DNA of 64,000 nt from Prochlorococcus sp. MIT 1307 (GTDB taxonomy: Bacteria > Cyanobacteriota > Cyanobacteriia > PCC-6307 > Cyanobiaceae), in assembly GCF_034092395.1 (NCBI RefSeq), contig NZ_CP139301.1, positions 124,001 through 188,000 of the forward strand, given 5' to 3'. The notes beneath the pieces were generated by a model. It searched no databases and was not told the origin of the DNA. It was given only the letters and a program-made list of their open reading frames with translations. This document shows, piece after piece, positions 16,644 through 25,584 of the stretch (the stretch's first letter is position 1; each line of letters starts with the position of its first letter). A program made the translations under genes and the position numbers.

Positions 16644-16838
16644 TCAAGATTTCTTCCATTCATTGTTCCAGTTTGCAGGGATTGCCCAGACCTCATCATT
16701 TAAATTTTCTCCTAACCATTCTTTGTATTCATGAAACAAGCAACGACGATCTGCTATGTCTTGCAGTGTTTTCATCCTTGCGACCGCATTAGTCACTGTT
16801 ATATGCAAAGTATCTCTCAGCTGAGAATCTGCATCCAT
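16644..16838 (-). CDS. Small conserved hypothetical, soluble
   Basis: A 64-residue helical protein: MDADSQLRDTLHITVTNAVA, then MKTLQDIADRRCLFHEYKEW and a Trp-rich end (EVWAIPANWNNEWKKS). No signal or membrane span. It looks like a genuine small cyanobacterial gene of unknown function. Confidence 0.55.
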   Translation of the reverse strand: MDADSQLRDTLHITVTNAVARMKTLQDIADRRCLFHEYKEWLGENLNDEVWAIPANWNNEWKKS

Positions 16839-16982
16839 TAGCCACGCCTGGAGTGGGAATTCCTCCCCTAGGGTTAGCTAAGGACTACTGAATTGTAATT
16901 GGCGTAAATACTTTTTATGTGGAGATCAAGTCCTTAGCTGCTTGTAACCTGGTAAGTTCTAAAGGGTAATGGACTTTAATTT

Positions 16983-17171
16983 TTGACTCAAGTAACTGTC
17001 GGAGAAAACGAGGCTGTTGAATCTGCGCTACGCCGCTTTAAACGTGAAGTGGTGAAGGCGGGGATTTTTAATGAATTAAGGCGAATACGCCATCATGAAA
17101 CTCCCGTAGAGAAGTACAAAAGGAAGCAACGGCTTCGCAGTAAAAGTCGTCGTCGGGGCCGTTCGCGCTAA
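16983..17171 (+). CDS. rpsU: 30S ribosomal protein bS21, copy 1
   Basis: A 62-residue S21, a small-subunit protein near the anti-Shine-Dalgarno end of 16S rRNA. The signature [20 protein letters not shown], then [17 protein letters not shown] and a basic tail is complete. The only sensible start is TTG at 16983. A diverged second copy is encoded at 24356-24544. This copy keeps the usual [10 protein letters not shown] opening and is the likelier housekeeping version. Confidence 0.93.
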   Translation: MTQVTVGENEAVESALRRFKREVVKAGIFNELRRIRHHETPVEKYKRKQRLRSKSRRRGRSR

Positions 17172-17337
17172 GTGACCTTCAAATGTAGCCCCCTAATTAA
17201 TTGGGTATTTATTCTCGCTTGCCTATTGGAAGCTCAGTCTAAGAATAGTAAGTACAGCTAGCACAGCTCTATTTACTATTTTTTCTACTTTTATCTAGTT
17301 TAGAGCTTTCTTGAAAACTCCTCTTATTTAAAATTTA

Positions 17338-17628
17338 ATGATTTTTTGCATAAATAATTCATCTTTACAGACTAAACAAGAATATTTTGTGGGACCATTT
17401 AGCTATTACCGTCATATTCAAAATTTTAATTTGCCATTAGATAGTGACACAGGCAGGAAACGTAATTCTGCATTTATATATTTGACCAATAAGTCTGAGT
17501 TCAGAAATGCAATTGGAGATCTACTAAATATTGAATGGATTAAGCATCGACTTAGCTTAAATCAATTGGAGCTCTATAAAGAAGTAAGAGATCTATTTGG
17601 TATAGATATGTGCATTGTTTATGGTTAA
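17338..17628 (+). CDS. Hypothetical protein overlapping a desaturase gene
   Basis: A 96-residue soluble ORF (MIFCINNSSLQTKQEYFVGP..., with KHRLSLNQLELYKEVRDLFG near the end). Its last codons overlap the start of the desaturase by 8 nt (or 14 nt if the desaturase starts earlier), which suggests coupled translation. No family recognised. Confidence 0.5.
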   Translation: MIFCINNSSLQTKQEYFVGPFSYYRHIQNFNLPLDSDTGRKRNSAFIYLTNKSEFRNAIGDLLNIEWIKHRLSLNQLELYKEVRDLFGIDMCIVYG

Positions 17629-18814
17629 GTTAAATAATGCAAAATCCTTAACCTATCAACAACTAGATAAGGTGCCCAGCAAACCAGAAGTCCAAGAATT
17701 AAGTAGGTCTGACTTTGATATTAAGCCTTATTTAAGGCGATCTAATATCAGAGCAAGTTGGCAGCTTTTCACAACGATTGCTCCTGTTGCAGGGCTTTGG
17801 TGGGTAGTTGCGAGAATTAATCAAGCTTCTATATCTATTTCATTCAAGGGGTTGGCAATTTTGCCGATACTAATATTATTAGCCTTGTTTTCATCTCGTG
17901 CATTTTCATTGATGCATGATTGTGGACATAGGTCATTGTTTCGCTCTCTATGGTTGAACAAAACAATGGCTTTTTTCCTGGGCGTTCTTAATGCAATTCC
18001 ACAAAAGCCTTGGTCACTTGATCATGCTTTTCATCACCGGCATAATGGAAATTGGGAGATTTATCGTGGACCTATTGATGTCATCACTCTTACCGATTAT
18101 CAAAAACTCTCTGAAATAAATAAGTTTTTGTATGCCTTCAGTCGACATTGGTTAATGTTATTCCCTGGAGGATTCTATTATTTAGTCATTAAACCTAGAT
18201 TAACATTAATACAAGTTACATTGTCTTTTCTCTGGTCAATAATTGAAGATTTTATAGGTTGCCTATTGAAAAAAGACTTCGCCAATATTTTTGTATTTTC
18301 AGGACGCTTTCGATCAAAAAATTCAGGTTATGGTGATACATTTGTAGAGATTGCTGATCTATATGCTAATAATTTTGCTGTGATTATAATTTGGATACTT
18401 ATGAGTAGATGGCTTGGTGCTGGTCTTTTTTGGAGTTGTTATTCGGTCGTAATGACGTTTTCGGCTGCGATTTTTATATGCATATTTTTTGTCCAACATA
18501 ACTTCAAAGATTCATATGCTCACGGCTCATATAATTGGAGCTCTTTACTTGGAGCAGTTGAAGGTAGCAGTAATTTGGAAATTCCTCGTTGCTTGAATTG
18601 GTTCTTTGCCGATATTTCTTTTCATAGCATTCATCATTTATGTGATCGAATCCCTAATTACCATTTGAGAGCTTGTCATGAACGTAATAAGCACCTTTTG
18701 GTAAATGCGAAGATTATTACTCTTACTGAGATACCACATTGCTTTGATTACATACTTTGGGATTCTGACCTTCAAAGGCTCACTACTATAGAGAAGGCAA
18801 AAAGTTCTTGTTGA
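17621..18814 (+). CDS. Membrane fatty-acid desaturase family protein
   Basis: A di-iron membrane enzyme of about 397 residues. The three His boxes are visible: HDCGH at about 99-103, HAFHHRHNG at about 136-144, and HSIHH near the C-terminus (FHSIHHLCDRIPNYH). Hydrophobic helices lie before box 1 and between boxes 2 and 3. The WEIYRGPIDVIT stretch after box 2 differs from DesA/DesC. Substrate (fatty acid, sterol-like lipid or carotenoid) is not deducible. I start at the ATG at 17621; TTG/ATG options at 17615 add two residues. Confidence 0.82.
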   Translation: MVKLNNAKSLTYQQLDKVPSKPEVQELSRSDFDIKPYLRRSNIRASWQLFTTIAPVAGLWWVVARINQASISISFKGLAILPILILLALFSSRAFSLMHDCGHRSLFRSLWLNKTMAFFLGVLNAIPQKPWSLDHAFHHRHNGNWEIYRGPIDVITLTDYQKLSEINKFLYAFSRHWLMLFPGGFYYLVIKPRLTLIQVTLSFLWSIIEDFIGCLLKKDFANIFVFSGRFRSKNSGYGDTFVEIADLYANNFAVIIIWILMSRWLGAGLFWSCYSVVMTFSAAIFICIFFVQHNFKDSYAHGSYNWSSLLGAVEGSSNLEIPRCLNWFFADISFHSIHHLCDRIPNYHLRACHERNKHLLVNAKIITLTEIPHCFDYILWDSDLQRLTTIEKAKSSC

Positions 18815-19161
18815 TATCAATAGGACTTACTAGTACAAACACAAGCCAAGCCAACTATCTTGTAACCCTATATTCTATATAGGTCTCTCACAAGAATTGA
18901 TTTTAGTAAATCTAACTCCTTAAATATGCAGAAGATGATATTATTAAAATTATTAGTATAAAATTATATCAGGTTAGAATCTAAAATATAAATAATAAAT
19001 AGCTTCTATGCTCATGTAGACCTTAAGCTAGCCTGTAACAGCTTATTCATGCTCTAGCAAGGGGTAATGACTAACTTTTTACCAAATAAATCAAATAAGC
19101 CAGTTAATTGCTTTAGAGGCTTTTTGTGTAAATCTGGACTCTAAAGTGGTGATTGTTAAAT
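18815..19161. other. Intergenic region, nothing supported
   Basis: Low-GC sequence without a defensible ORF, hairpin terminator or RNA gene. Confidence 0.5.
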
Positions 19162-19371
19162 TTACAAAGACCGTTTGGGTGCATTTGGATTTGGTTTTTT
19201 CTTAACACCTTGAACAAGGTCTTGGAGAGCATCCAATTGAGCGAGCAATGCCCTTATTTGGCCTGGTTCTGGGAGCAATCCATCTTCGACTAAGCCCAGA
19301 TTGAGCTCCCTTAGCTCCACTCGCAGGTACCTTATGATTTGAGTTGCTGAATCCCTTTTAGAAGCACTCAA
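19162..19371 (-). CDS. Small conserved hypothetical, helical
   Basis: A 69-residue protein: MSASKRDSATQIIRYLRVEL, then RELNLGLVEDGLLPEPGQIR, a helical segment (LLAQLDALQDLVQGV) and a Lys/Pro-rich tail. Its GC is higher than its surroundings, and the composition is convincing. Function unknown. Confidence 0.6.
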   Translation of the reverse strand: MSASKRDSATQIIRYLRVELRELNLGLVEDGLLPEPGQIRALLAQLDALQDLVQGVKKKPNPNAPKRSL

Positions 19372-19530
19372 GTATTTACCTCAGTATCCAATTGATGTCA
19401 TTTTAACCATTCTTTGAGCAAGTGTGGTTTATCTTTAGCAAAATGAGCAATTCTCAATCTTCAAAATAGCTATTTGCATGTTTCAATTATCTTCATGCTC
19501 TAAATTAGCTTCATTAATCTTTTAGAAGCG

Positions 19531-19935
19531 TTAATCTTTAATCTTGAAGAAATCCAATGGGAATGGTCCAAATGTATCAGTTTGTTTTTGCTCTTCATTA
19601 TGTTGGCAACCCAGCAGGATACCTTCGCCTAATCCATATTCTATGCGTACATTGATGTCTCCAGTTTTTTGATTTGCTTTTAGAAAAACAGGTCCCTCTT
19701 CCTCTAATGGGGTAGCCAATTTCATCGATGGCCAGTTGAATTTTTTTTCCATCTCCTTTATAAGGTATAAAGCCAATTTTGAACTTGGTGCCATTATTCC
19801 AATAGTGAACCAATCAACATCTTGCATGTAGTTTGAAAGTTCATCTAATAGAATCTTTGATTGATTTTCATCTAATATTGGAGCTGAACGGAAATTTTTT
19901 AGATCTTCAATTGATTTTATTTCTGAATCAAGCAT
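19531..19935 (-). CDS. DUF1824 family protein
   Basis: A cyanobacterial conserved protein of 134 residues from the ATG at 19935 (MLDSEIKSIEDLKNF...). A start 18 codons upstream would add a basic leader. Family features are the WFTIGIMAPSSKLALYLIKE segment, the EEEGPVFLKANQKTGDINVR strand pair and the YGLGEGILLGCQH end. Biochemical role unknown. It is divergent from the gene at 20039. Confidence 0.8.
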   Translation of the reverse strand: MLDSEIKSIEDLKNFRSAPILDENQSKILLDELSNYMQDVDWFTIGIMAPSSKLALYLIKEMEKKFNWPSMKLATPLEEEGPVFLKANQKTGDINVRIEYGLGEGILLGCQHNEEQKQTDTFGPFPLDFFKIKD

Positions 19936-20038
19936 TTTTTTTCTTAGGTGGCAATATTTATTTTGATCCCTTTTTAGCGAGTAATTCACTAAATAGCGAG
20001 CTGATGAGCCAAAGTAGTAGAGAAAATTTTCTTATGTG

Positions 20039-20311
20039 ATGGAATTTTCTGGACCAGAAGCTATTGATCAAGCGATTCAAAGTGGAGTTGACCTTGATGG
20101 CAGTCCAATTCCTGTTGAGATGCTCAATCTTTATAAAGATGTTATGGCTAAGGAAGCTGGAAGAAAAAGGAGTGGAGTCAAAAAATCAATGCGAAATCGA
20201 ATTGTACGGACAGGAGCAAAACACTTCGATATGGCTATTCTGAATAAACGCCTTATTGAAGCAGGATGGGAAGGGTTAATGCCAAATGAGGTTGAATTCT
20301 TTTTTAATTGA
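20039..20311 (+). CDS. Small conserved cyanobacterial hypothetical
   Basis: A 90-residue soluble protein: MEFSGPEAIDQAIQSGVDLD, then GSPIPVEMLNLYKDVMAKEA, a basic central RKRSGVKKSMRNRIVRTGAK and an acidic end. The basic centre suggests nucleic-acid contact (inference). ATG at 20039 is preferred over GTG at 20036. Confidence 0.65.
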   Translation: MEFSGPEAIDQAIQSGVDLDGSPIPVEMLNLYKDVMAKEAGRKRSGVKKSMRNRIVRTGAKHFDMAILNKRLIEAGWEGLMPNEVEFFFN

Positions 20312-20349
20312 TCAAATCTTTGCTTTAGCGAACCATTCTTTTGTAGGTT

Positions 20350-20913
20350 ATGAACCAGTTAAAAGCCTCTGAATCGAACAACTATTTTTCTTTGAAAAAA
20401 GCAAACAATGACAAAAATGTATCTATTGCAGAGGTGAAAGGACTTTCACTGACATACAAACACTCTCAGACCATTGAATCAACATTAAAAAGTTTGTTAG
20501 GGGTACGTTGGTCAATGAAGAGCCCAGTTTTTCTTTTTGATCGATGTTGGTTGAGGCTTGAGAAGATTAGTTTGGATGAATTAACAAAGAGGCTGCCAGT
20601 AGATAACTCCCATGAAGCCCCTGAATTAATTAAGTACAACGAACTGATAAGAAAAGGTTCTAATCATTTACTAGCTCTTCAAGAGTGTTGGTCCGAGTTT
20701 GGAATGGAGGACTTTCACAGGGCGCTAAGGAATTATTGGTATTGGCAAGATTTTGGAAATCATGGTTGGACCTTTAAGGTTTATTTAGAACTTGTAACTC
20801 AATACAAAGGATCTTTTAAAGATTCTTCTGTTTCAATACCTCTATTTGTATTAGGTCGAAGAAATTCTTTTGATCATCACCTTATCAAATGGATTCATAC
20901 AACTAACTCATAA
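20350..20913 (+). CDS. Conserved hypothetical protein
   Basis: A 187-residue soluble protein with a polar N-terminal region. The C-terminal half is rich in aromatic residues (ECWSEFGMEDFHRALRNYW and QDFGNHGWTFKVYL), suggesting a compact helical fold. No known motif is seen. It is followed 34 nt later by another hypothetical on the same strand, probably cotranscribed. Confidence 0.6.
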   Translation: MNQLKASESNNYFSLKKANNDKNVSIAEVKGLSLTYKHSQTIESTLKSLLGVRWSMKSPVFLFDRCWLRLEKISLDELTKRLPVDNSHEAPELIKYNELIRKGSNHLLALQECWSEFGMEDFHRALRNYWYWQDFGNHGWTFKVYLELVTQYKGSFKDSSVSIPLFVLGRRNSFDHHLIKWIHTTNS

Positions 20914-20947
20914 AGAAGAGGACTTCCTTTCTTTTTAAATAACTCTA

Positions 20948-21205
20948 ATGGACATTATTTCTAATTCCCTAACAAAATTTCTTGATGAACGTCTTCTTAG
21001 TATTGATAAGTTAGATCAATTTTTAGATGACTTGGAAGACGAGGTTTTTGGGATTTCAAATAGAGAATTCTACCTTAAATACAAAGGAGACATTAAGGAA
21101 TTTATAGATAACTCTGATGCTCTTTTAAAGGGTTCTGGTTTTGAGTATGAATTATTGACTGCATTAACGGAATATTGTCGCCAAAGAAAAATTACTCCTG
21201 ATTAA
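20948..21205 (+). CDS. Small acidic hypothetical protein
   Basis: An 85-residue helical, acidic protein (MDIISNSLTKFLDERLLSID, then KLDQFLDDLEDEVFGISNRE). No signal or membrane segment. It follows the 187-residue hypothetical and may share its operon. Confidence 0.55.
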   Translation: MDIISNSLTKFLDERLLSIDKLDQFLDDLEDEVFGISNREFYLKYKGDIKEFIDNSDALLKGSGFEYELLTALTEYCRQRKITPD

Positions 21206-21328
21206 TTGGTAAGCATTGCTTATTCTACTGGCTTTAAATATTTGAAGGACTCATAGTTAATATAGGGATGAATTTTGTCCAACCTCCTTCCTTATATTTT
21301 TAATTCAGATGAATTTCAATTCGATTAA

Positions 21329-22243
21329 ATGAGCTGGGATTTAAAAGACATCCCTAACCAAACAGGCAGACTAGTTTTGGTTACTGGGGCCAATAGTGGC
21401 TTAGGTTTTGAGACTTGTAAGGCCTTAATCAAAAAAAACGCTACTGTCATTTTGGGTTGCCGCTCCCTTGAAAAAGCCCAAATTGCACGCAATGAACTTT
21501 TACGAGAAAACGAAGCTCCAAAAGTTGATTTACTGGAAATAGATCTTGCGGACCTGAGGGCAGTAAATCTAGCTGCAGATCAACTACGAAGTAAATATGG
21601 CTATCTAGACATTTTAATCAATAATGCAGGAATCATGGCCCCTCCTCGCAATCTTAGTAAGCAAGGACTAGAGATTCAATTTGCAGTCAATCACTTGGCT
21701 CATATGGCATTAACTAATAAATTATTGCCATTACTTGCCAAAAGAAGTGGTGCAAGGGTTGTCACAGTCACCTCTGGGGCCCAGTACATGGGAAAGATAG
21801 CTTGGGATGATCTGCAGGGAGAAGAAAATTATGATCGATGGGCCTCCTACTCGCAAAGCAAACTTGCCAATGTGATGTTTGCATTTGAATTAGAAAATAG
21901 ATTGAGAGAAACCAAAAGCCAAGTGGCCTCACTTTTAGCTCATCCAGGCTTGGCTAGAACAAATCTTCAAGCCACTTCAATTTCAGAAAGTGGATCTTGG
22001 CTAGAAGCATTTGCTTATAAGTTGTTGGATCCAATGTTTCAGACTGCACGTATGGGTGCTTTGCCACAGTTGCTTGCCGCTACAAGTCAAAATGCAAAGG
22101 GCGGAGAGCAATATGGGCCAAGATTTAACTTAAGAGGCTATCCAAAAGTGTGTCCTCTAGCACCAATTGCCTTAGAAAGCAGAGAGAGAAAAAGACTCTG
22201 GGAGGTTAGCGAGAAATTGATTAGCTTTTACTCGGTAAAGTAA
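21329..22243 (+). CDS. Short-chain dehydrogenase/reductase (SDR)
   Basis: An NAD(P)-dependent oxidoreductase of 304 residues. The cofactor motif TGANSGLG is at 19-26, the NNAG motif at 98-101, the catalytic Ser near 149 and Y174-SQS-K178. It resembles retinol-dehydrogenase-like SDRs and the relatives of light-dependent protochlorophyllide reductase, but lacks features that identify POR. The substrate is unknown. It is followed 77 nt later by a nitroreductase-like gene. Confidence 0.87.
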   Translation: MSWDLKDIPNQTGRLVLVTGANSGLGFETCKALIKKNATVILGCRSLEKAQIARNELLRENEAPKVDLLEIDLADLRAVNLAADQLRSKYGYLDILINNAGIMAPPRNLSKQGLEIQFAVNHLAHMALTNKLLPLLAKRSGARVVTVTSGAQYMGKIAWDDLQGEENYDRWASYSQSKLANVMFAFELENRLRETKSQVASLLAHPGLARTNLQATSISESGSWLEAFAYKLLDPMFQTARMGALPQLLAATSQNAKGGEQYGPRFNLRGYPKVCPLAPIALESRERKRLWEVSEKLISFYSVK

Positions 22244-22320
22244 TTCTTAAGTTGCTTATTGTTTAAGTTTTTACCCCATGATGGAATAATCGAGAAGGAA
22301 ACAAAGTTACTATCCTGCTT

Positions 22321-22866
22321 ATGGATTTACAACAGGCATTAAAAAGTCGAAGGACAATCCATGTATTTGAAAATACAAATGTTCCTGACCAGTTAATAGA
22401 GAGAGCAATTGAGGCGGCTAATTTTGCCCCTTGTCATAGGCTTACTTTCCCTTGGCGATTTACTTGCATTAATAGAGAAAAAAGACAATTGTTAGCAAAA
22501 TTGTCTTTGGAAATTAAATTTCCTTCTCTGGCAATAGATCAACCTATCGAGAAAGATACCTATGCAAAATATTTAAACCCCTCTCATTTACTTATCGCCA
22601 GTCAGGTTTTAACAGAAGATCCAAAACGTAAGAAAGAAGATTTTGCTGCTTGCGCCTGTGCAATCCAAAATCTTTTTCTTTCACTTGTTGGTGATGGAGT
22701 CGGCAGCAAATGGTCAACTGGAAAGATTGTTTCGGATGCAAGGACTTACACCATTGTTGGGATTGATCCCCTGCAAGAGGAAATTATTGGTTTTTTATGG
22801 ATTGGATACGGAAAAACACCTTTAGGAATAAAGAGGCCTTCAATTACTTCAGTATTTCGGCGATGA
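22321..22866 (+). CDS. Nitroreductase-family flavoprotein
   Basis: A 181-residue FMN-dependent oxidoreductase of the nitroreductase superfamily. The N-terminal QALKSRRTIHVFENTNVPDQ, the IERAIEAANFAPCHRLTFPW segment and the Gly-rich end of the fold (IVGIDPLQEEIIGFLWIGYG) are typical. In this family the RR at the start binds FMN phosphate. The true electron acceptor cannot be assigned. Its stop is 25 nt before the next small gene. Confidence 0.8.
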   Translation: MDLQQALKSRRTIHVFENTNVPDQLIERAIEAANFAPCHRLTFPWRFTCINREKRQLLAKLSLEIKFPSLAIDQPIEKDTYAKYLNPSHLLIASQVLTEDPKRKKEDFAACACAIQNLFLSLVGDGVGSKWSTGKIVSDARTYTIVGIDPLQEEIIGFLWIGYGKTPLGIKRPSITSVFRR

Positions 22867-22890
22867 TAGAAAAAACTGACTTGAATTTCT

Positions 22891-23037
22891 ATGTTGTTTG
22901 GTCTTAGTGAAGACACTTGGTTGTTAATTGCCTTGGCATTTCTTGCGATATCAGGGCTTCGATTCCTATGGGTCTGGTGGAGTGGGTCAATTCGTGAAAG
23001 GCAATCTGGAAAGAAAATTGAAAACCCATGGGATTGA
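22891..23037 (+). CDS. Small single-span membrane protein
   Basis: A 48-residue ORF directly downstream of the nitroreductase gene. MLFGLSEDTW is followed by a helix LLIALAFLAISGLRFLWVWW and a basic polar tail ending NPWD. Probably part of the same transcript. Family unknown. Confidence 0.5.
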   Translation: MLFGLSEDTWLLIALAFLAISGLRFLWVWWSGSIRERQSGKKIENPWD

Positions 23038-23277
23038 TTCTCTTGAAAACCTATTTGGACATTATTTGTCTTTTCATTAGCCACCCTTTGCCCTTTAAAG
23101 AGAATTTTCTTAATCGGGGCAATATAGTTATTGGCAATTTTAATAATCTATAAATAGACTAATCGGTTATTTGCTGATCTGCTTCCAATGGAATCAGAAG
23201 GAACAATGTCAATACAAATAGATATAGAGCTGGCAAACCTTCTTTCTTTTCTCAGGACTCATGAATAAATACTTTCA

Positions 23278-24156
23278 ATGGCTTTTATGACTGGCATAAT
23301 TGCTGCGATTTCTGCGTCTTTTTCATGGACTATTGCCTGCTTCCTTTGGCGATCGCAAACAAAATATTTTTCTCCAACTCAGATCAACCTTATAAAAACT
23401 TCGTTGGCTACATTGATTTTTCTGCCAATAATATTCTCAATTGATTGGTTGTCTGACCTGAAAGAAATAGCAGTACTTTTTTTAAGTGGCGTAATTGGAA
23501 TTTCTCTTGGTGATACATTTTATATAGAAGCCCTTCATAGATTAGGTACGCGTAGAACACTTACAATTGAGGCGTTCTCTCCAGTGATTGCTAGTTTAAT
23601 AGGATCACTGATTATAGGAGATACTCTTTCTAACACAGCATTATTAGGAGCATTTGTTGTTAGTTTTTCATTGGTACTAATAGCGAATGAGAGATTAAGA
23701 AAATTTGATGGCTTTTCCCCAGACTATCTTTTAAACCAACAAGGATATATCTATGCCTTTCTGTCTGTATTTTGTGCTGTTATCGCTGCAATTATTTCTA
23801 GACTTGTACTGAAAAGTTCAGACTTGTCACCACTTCAATCAACGGAGATTAGGCTTATAGGAGCATTAACAATATTAGTACCAATAGTAAGAGTTGATTC
23901 TTTATCTTTCATAAAAGAAGTTAGCATTCAAAGCAAAAGTAAACTTGTTCTTGCGACTCTTTTAGGAACAAATATAGGTATATTTCTACAGCAAGTAGTA
24001 TTTAAGACATTGCCCATAGGAATAGGCTGGACCCTTTTAAGTATTTCACCTGTAATATCACTATTTTTTGCTAAATTTGAAGGCGATAATATAAATAATA
24101 TAAGCATTCTATCTGCCTTTCTAGCTCTCTTAGGTGTCGTAATTGTATTACTATAA
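23278..24156 (+). CDS. EamA/DMT-family transporter
   Basis: A 292-residue membrane protein with about ten hydrophobic helices arranged as two EamA repeats. Repeat 1 holds GVIGISLGDTFYIEALHRLG and FSPVIASLIGSLIIG; repeat 2 holds LGTNIGIFLQQVVFKTLPIG and ISPVISLFFAKF. DMT proteins export amino acids, nucleobases or other metabolites; the substrate cannot be deduced. Length is normal. It is convergent with the small minus-strand gene at 24163. Confidence 0.85.
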   Translation: MAFMTGIIAAISASFSWTIACFLWRSQTKYFSPTQINLIKTSLATLIFLPIIFSIDWLSDLKEIAVLFLSGVIGISLGDTFYIEALHRLGTRRTLTIEAFSPVIASLIGSLIIGDTLSNTALLGAFVVSFSLVLIANERLRKFDGFSPDYLLNQQGYIYAFLSVFCAVIAAIISRLVLKSSDLSPLQSTEIRLIGALTILVPIVRVDSLSFIKEVSIQSKSKLVLATLLGTNIGIFLQQVVFKTLPIGIGWTLLSISPVISLFFAKFEGDNINNISILSAFLALLGVVIVLL

Positions 24157-24162
24157 ATAATT

Positions 24163-24324
24163 TTATTTGGTTTTTGAGTCCTTTCCTTTACTCTTTAGCT
24201 CTTTTATAATAGAAGTGAAAAGTGCACAGAAAAGAAATATTGCTAACCCACCATAAAAAACTCTTTCGATTATAAGCAAAATAGGGATGCCTACCTGAGT
24301 TGAAGGGTCAAATAGAAAATGCAT
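24163..24324 (-). CDS. Small membrane protein downstream of second rpsU
   Basis: A 53-residue ORF: MHFLFDPSTQVGIPILLIIE, a membrane span to FLFCALFTSI, then a basic tail (KELKSKGKDSKTK). It begins 31 nt after the second S21 gene on the same strand, so the two likely form a transcript. Family unknown. Confidence 0.55.
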   Translation of the reverse strand: MHFLFDPSTQVGIPILLIIERVFYGGLAIFLFCALFTSIIKELKSKGKDSKTK

Positions 24325-24355
24325 TTTAATTACTTCAATTAGTTCTTTTTGAGAT

Positions 24356-24544
24356 TTATCGAGAATGTCCGTGCCGACGACTTTTATTTCGAAGCCCCTG
24401 CTTTCGCTTGTATTTTTCTACTGGGGTTTCGTGATGGCGTATGCGCCTTAACTCATTAAAGATCCCTACCTTCACTACTTCACGTTTAAACCGACTGATT
24501 GCTGATTCTACAGCCTCATTTCCTCCAATTGTTAGTTTTGTCAA
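24356..24544 (-). CDS. rpsU: 30S ribosomal protein bS21, divergent copy 2
   Basis: A 62-residue S21 paralogue of the gene at 16983. The core [20 protein letters not shown] is nearly unchanged. Differences cluster at the start ([18 protein letters not shown]) and in the tail ([16 protein letters not shown], with two Arg-to-His changes by comparison). Like copy 1 it starts with TTG in a TTTTTGAC context. It may be an alternative, condition-specific S21 (inference). Confidence 0.9.
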   Translation of the reverse strand: MTKLTIGGNEAVESAISRFKREVVKVGIFNELRRIRHHETPVEKYKRKQGLRNKSRRHGHSR

Positions 24545-24902
24545 AAATTCATTGCTTTAATCGTATAAACAAACAGGGTGTCAGCTGGAAATTACTAGAG
24601 TTATTGACTTTGAACGATATTTAGCGGAATAGAGACTCTTTTATGTCTCCTATGTAAATAATAAATGAATGCTCTAGCTTTATTTTACATGACTCTTTCC
24701 CCAGCTTTTATCTATTTAAATGGATCCTCAGATTCTTTTTAATAGCTCTAAAGAAAATATTATTTACTTCTTTTATGTTGAAAAATTTGGCATTGACTCC
24801 AGATTGTAAAAATTCATAATGTTTCGTTCGACTTTGATTTTTTTGGTTATAAATTGGTTATAAAAGATTGTTGCTTTTAGACTTTAAAGAAATATATTTA
24901 TC
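24545..24902. other. Intergenic region, very AT-rich
   Basis: Only ORFs of 14-29 codons; none is supported. Confidence 0.5.
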
Positions 24903-25025
24903 TTAAACTAATAAGAGTTTCCTTGGGATTTCAATATCTATTGTTTTTTTATTAATTAAAAATTTCTCATTAGGAATCTGTTGTATATGAGTTGAAATTC
25001 TCCTAAATACTTTACTTAATTCCAT
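24903..25025 (-). CDS. Possible small basic protein
   Basis: A 40-residue ORF with an ATG: MELSKVFRRISTHIQQIPNE, then KFLINKKTIDIEIPRKLLLV. The alternation of polar and hydrophobic residues looks coding, but length and AT-richness make it doubtful. Confidence 0.3.
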   Translation of the reverse strand: MELSKVFRRISTHIQQIPNEKFLINKKTIDIEIPRKLLLV

Positions 25026-25213
25026 GTCGACTTCTTATGTGATTATTGAATTCTCAAGAAAAAATACTTTGATTTGAACTATAATAATAGATTAACTTCT
25101 TGCTTTATGCCAATTTATAGCCTGTAAACCTTTTAGATGTTTGATGCTTCTTTCCAGTTCAAATAACTGATATAGGAAATTATCTAAATAGGCTTTAAAG
25201 GTAAATTTACTAA

Positions 25214-25318
25214 GTTTCTAAAGGATTATTAGAGAAAAGAGCTATTGAGCTTTTAGAGAATCTTAATGTTGATTGAGTTTAAGCTCCAAGCGAAATTGAA
25301 GCTTACTTGCTTAAATGA
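25214..25318 (+). pseudogene. Small-gene relic with two internal stops
   Basis: One frame reads VSKGLLEKRAIELLENLNVD, stop, V, stop, APSEIEAYLLK and a final stop. The continuity on both sides of the stops suggests a decayed gene, and one stop could come from a Trp codon (TGG to TGA). No intact relative is in this window. Confidence 0.35.
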
Positions 25319-25337
25319 GGTAATTATTCATTGACTT

Positions 25338-25526
25338 ATGACAACTTTTCGAGACAGGTTAAACGCTCATTTGCCTATTACACTTCAATTCCTAAGCACT
25401 GCCTCACTTGTGGTCATAGCTTTGAGTTCAATTTGCGGGTCACAGTCTCTTAAAAAGCTTGTAGGCAATCATCATGTCAGTGGCTCGCATCAAATGCATA
25501 CGATTCAAATGAATAAGAGTCGGTAG
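25338..25526 (+). CDS. Small membrane-anchored hypothetical
   Basis: A 62-residue ORF: MTTFRDRLNAHLPITLQFLS, a hydrophobic segment ASLVVIALSSICG and a His/Ser-rich tail (NHHVSGSHQMHTIQMNKSR). The His-rich tail is unusual and could bind metal (speculation). Confidence 0.45.
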   Translation: MTTFRDRLNAHLPITLQFLSTASLVVIALSSICGSQSLKKLVGNHHVSGSHQMHTIQMNKSR

Positions 25527-25556
25527 GGCTTTGTTCTTGCTTTTCAATTAACCAAT

Positions 25557-25584
25557 AAAAAGCCCCCTGTGCAGACTCAGGGGG
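25557..25584 (-). terminator. Intrinsic terminator (minus strand)
   Basis: A perfect stem, CCCCCTG with CAGGGGG, and an 8-base loop. On the minus strand it is followed by CTTTTTATT. On the plus strand no T-run follows, so it ends transcription leftward. It is the 3' end of the candidate RNA at 25563-25800. Confidence 0.75.
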
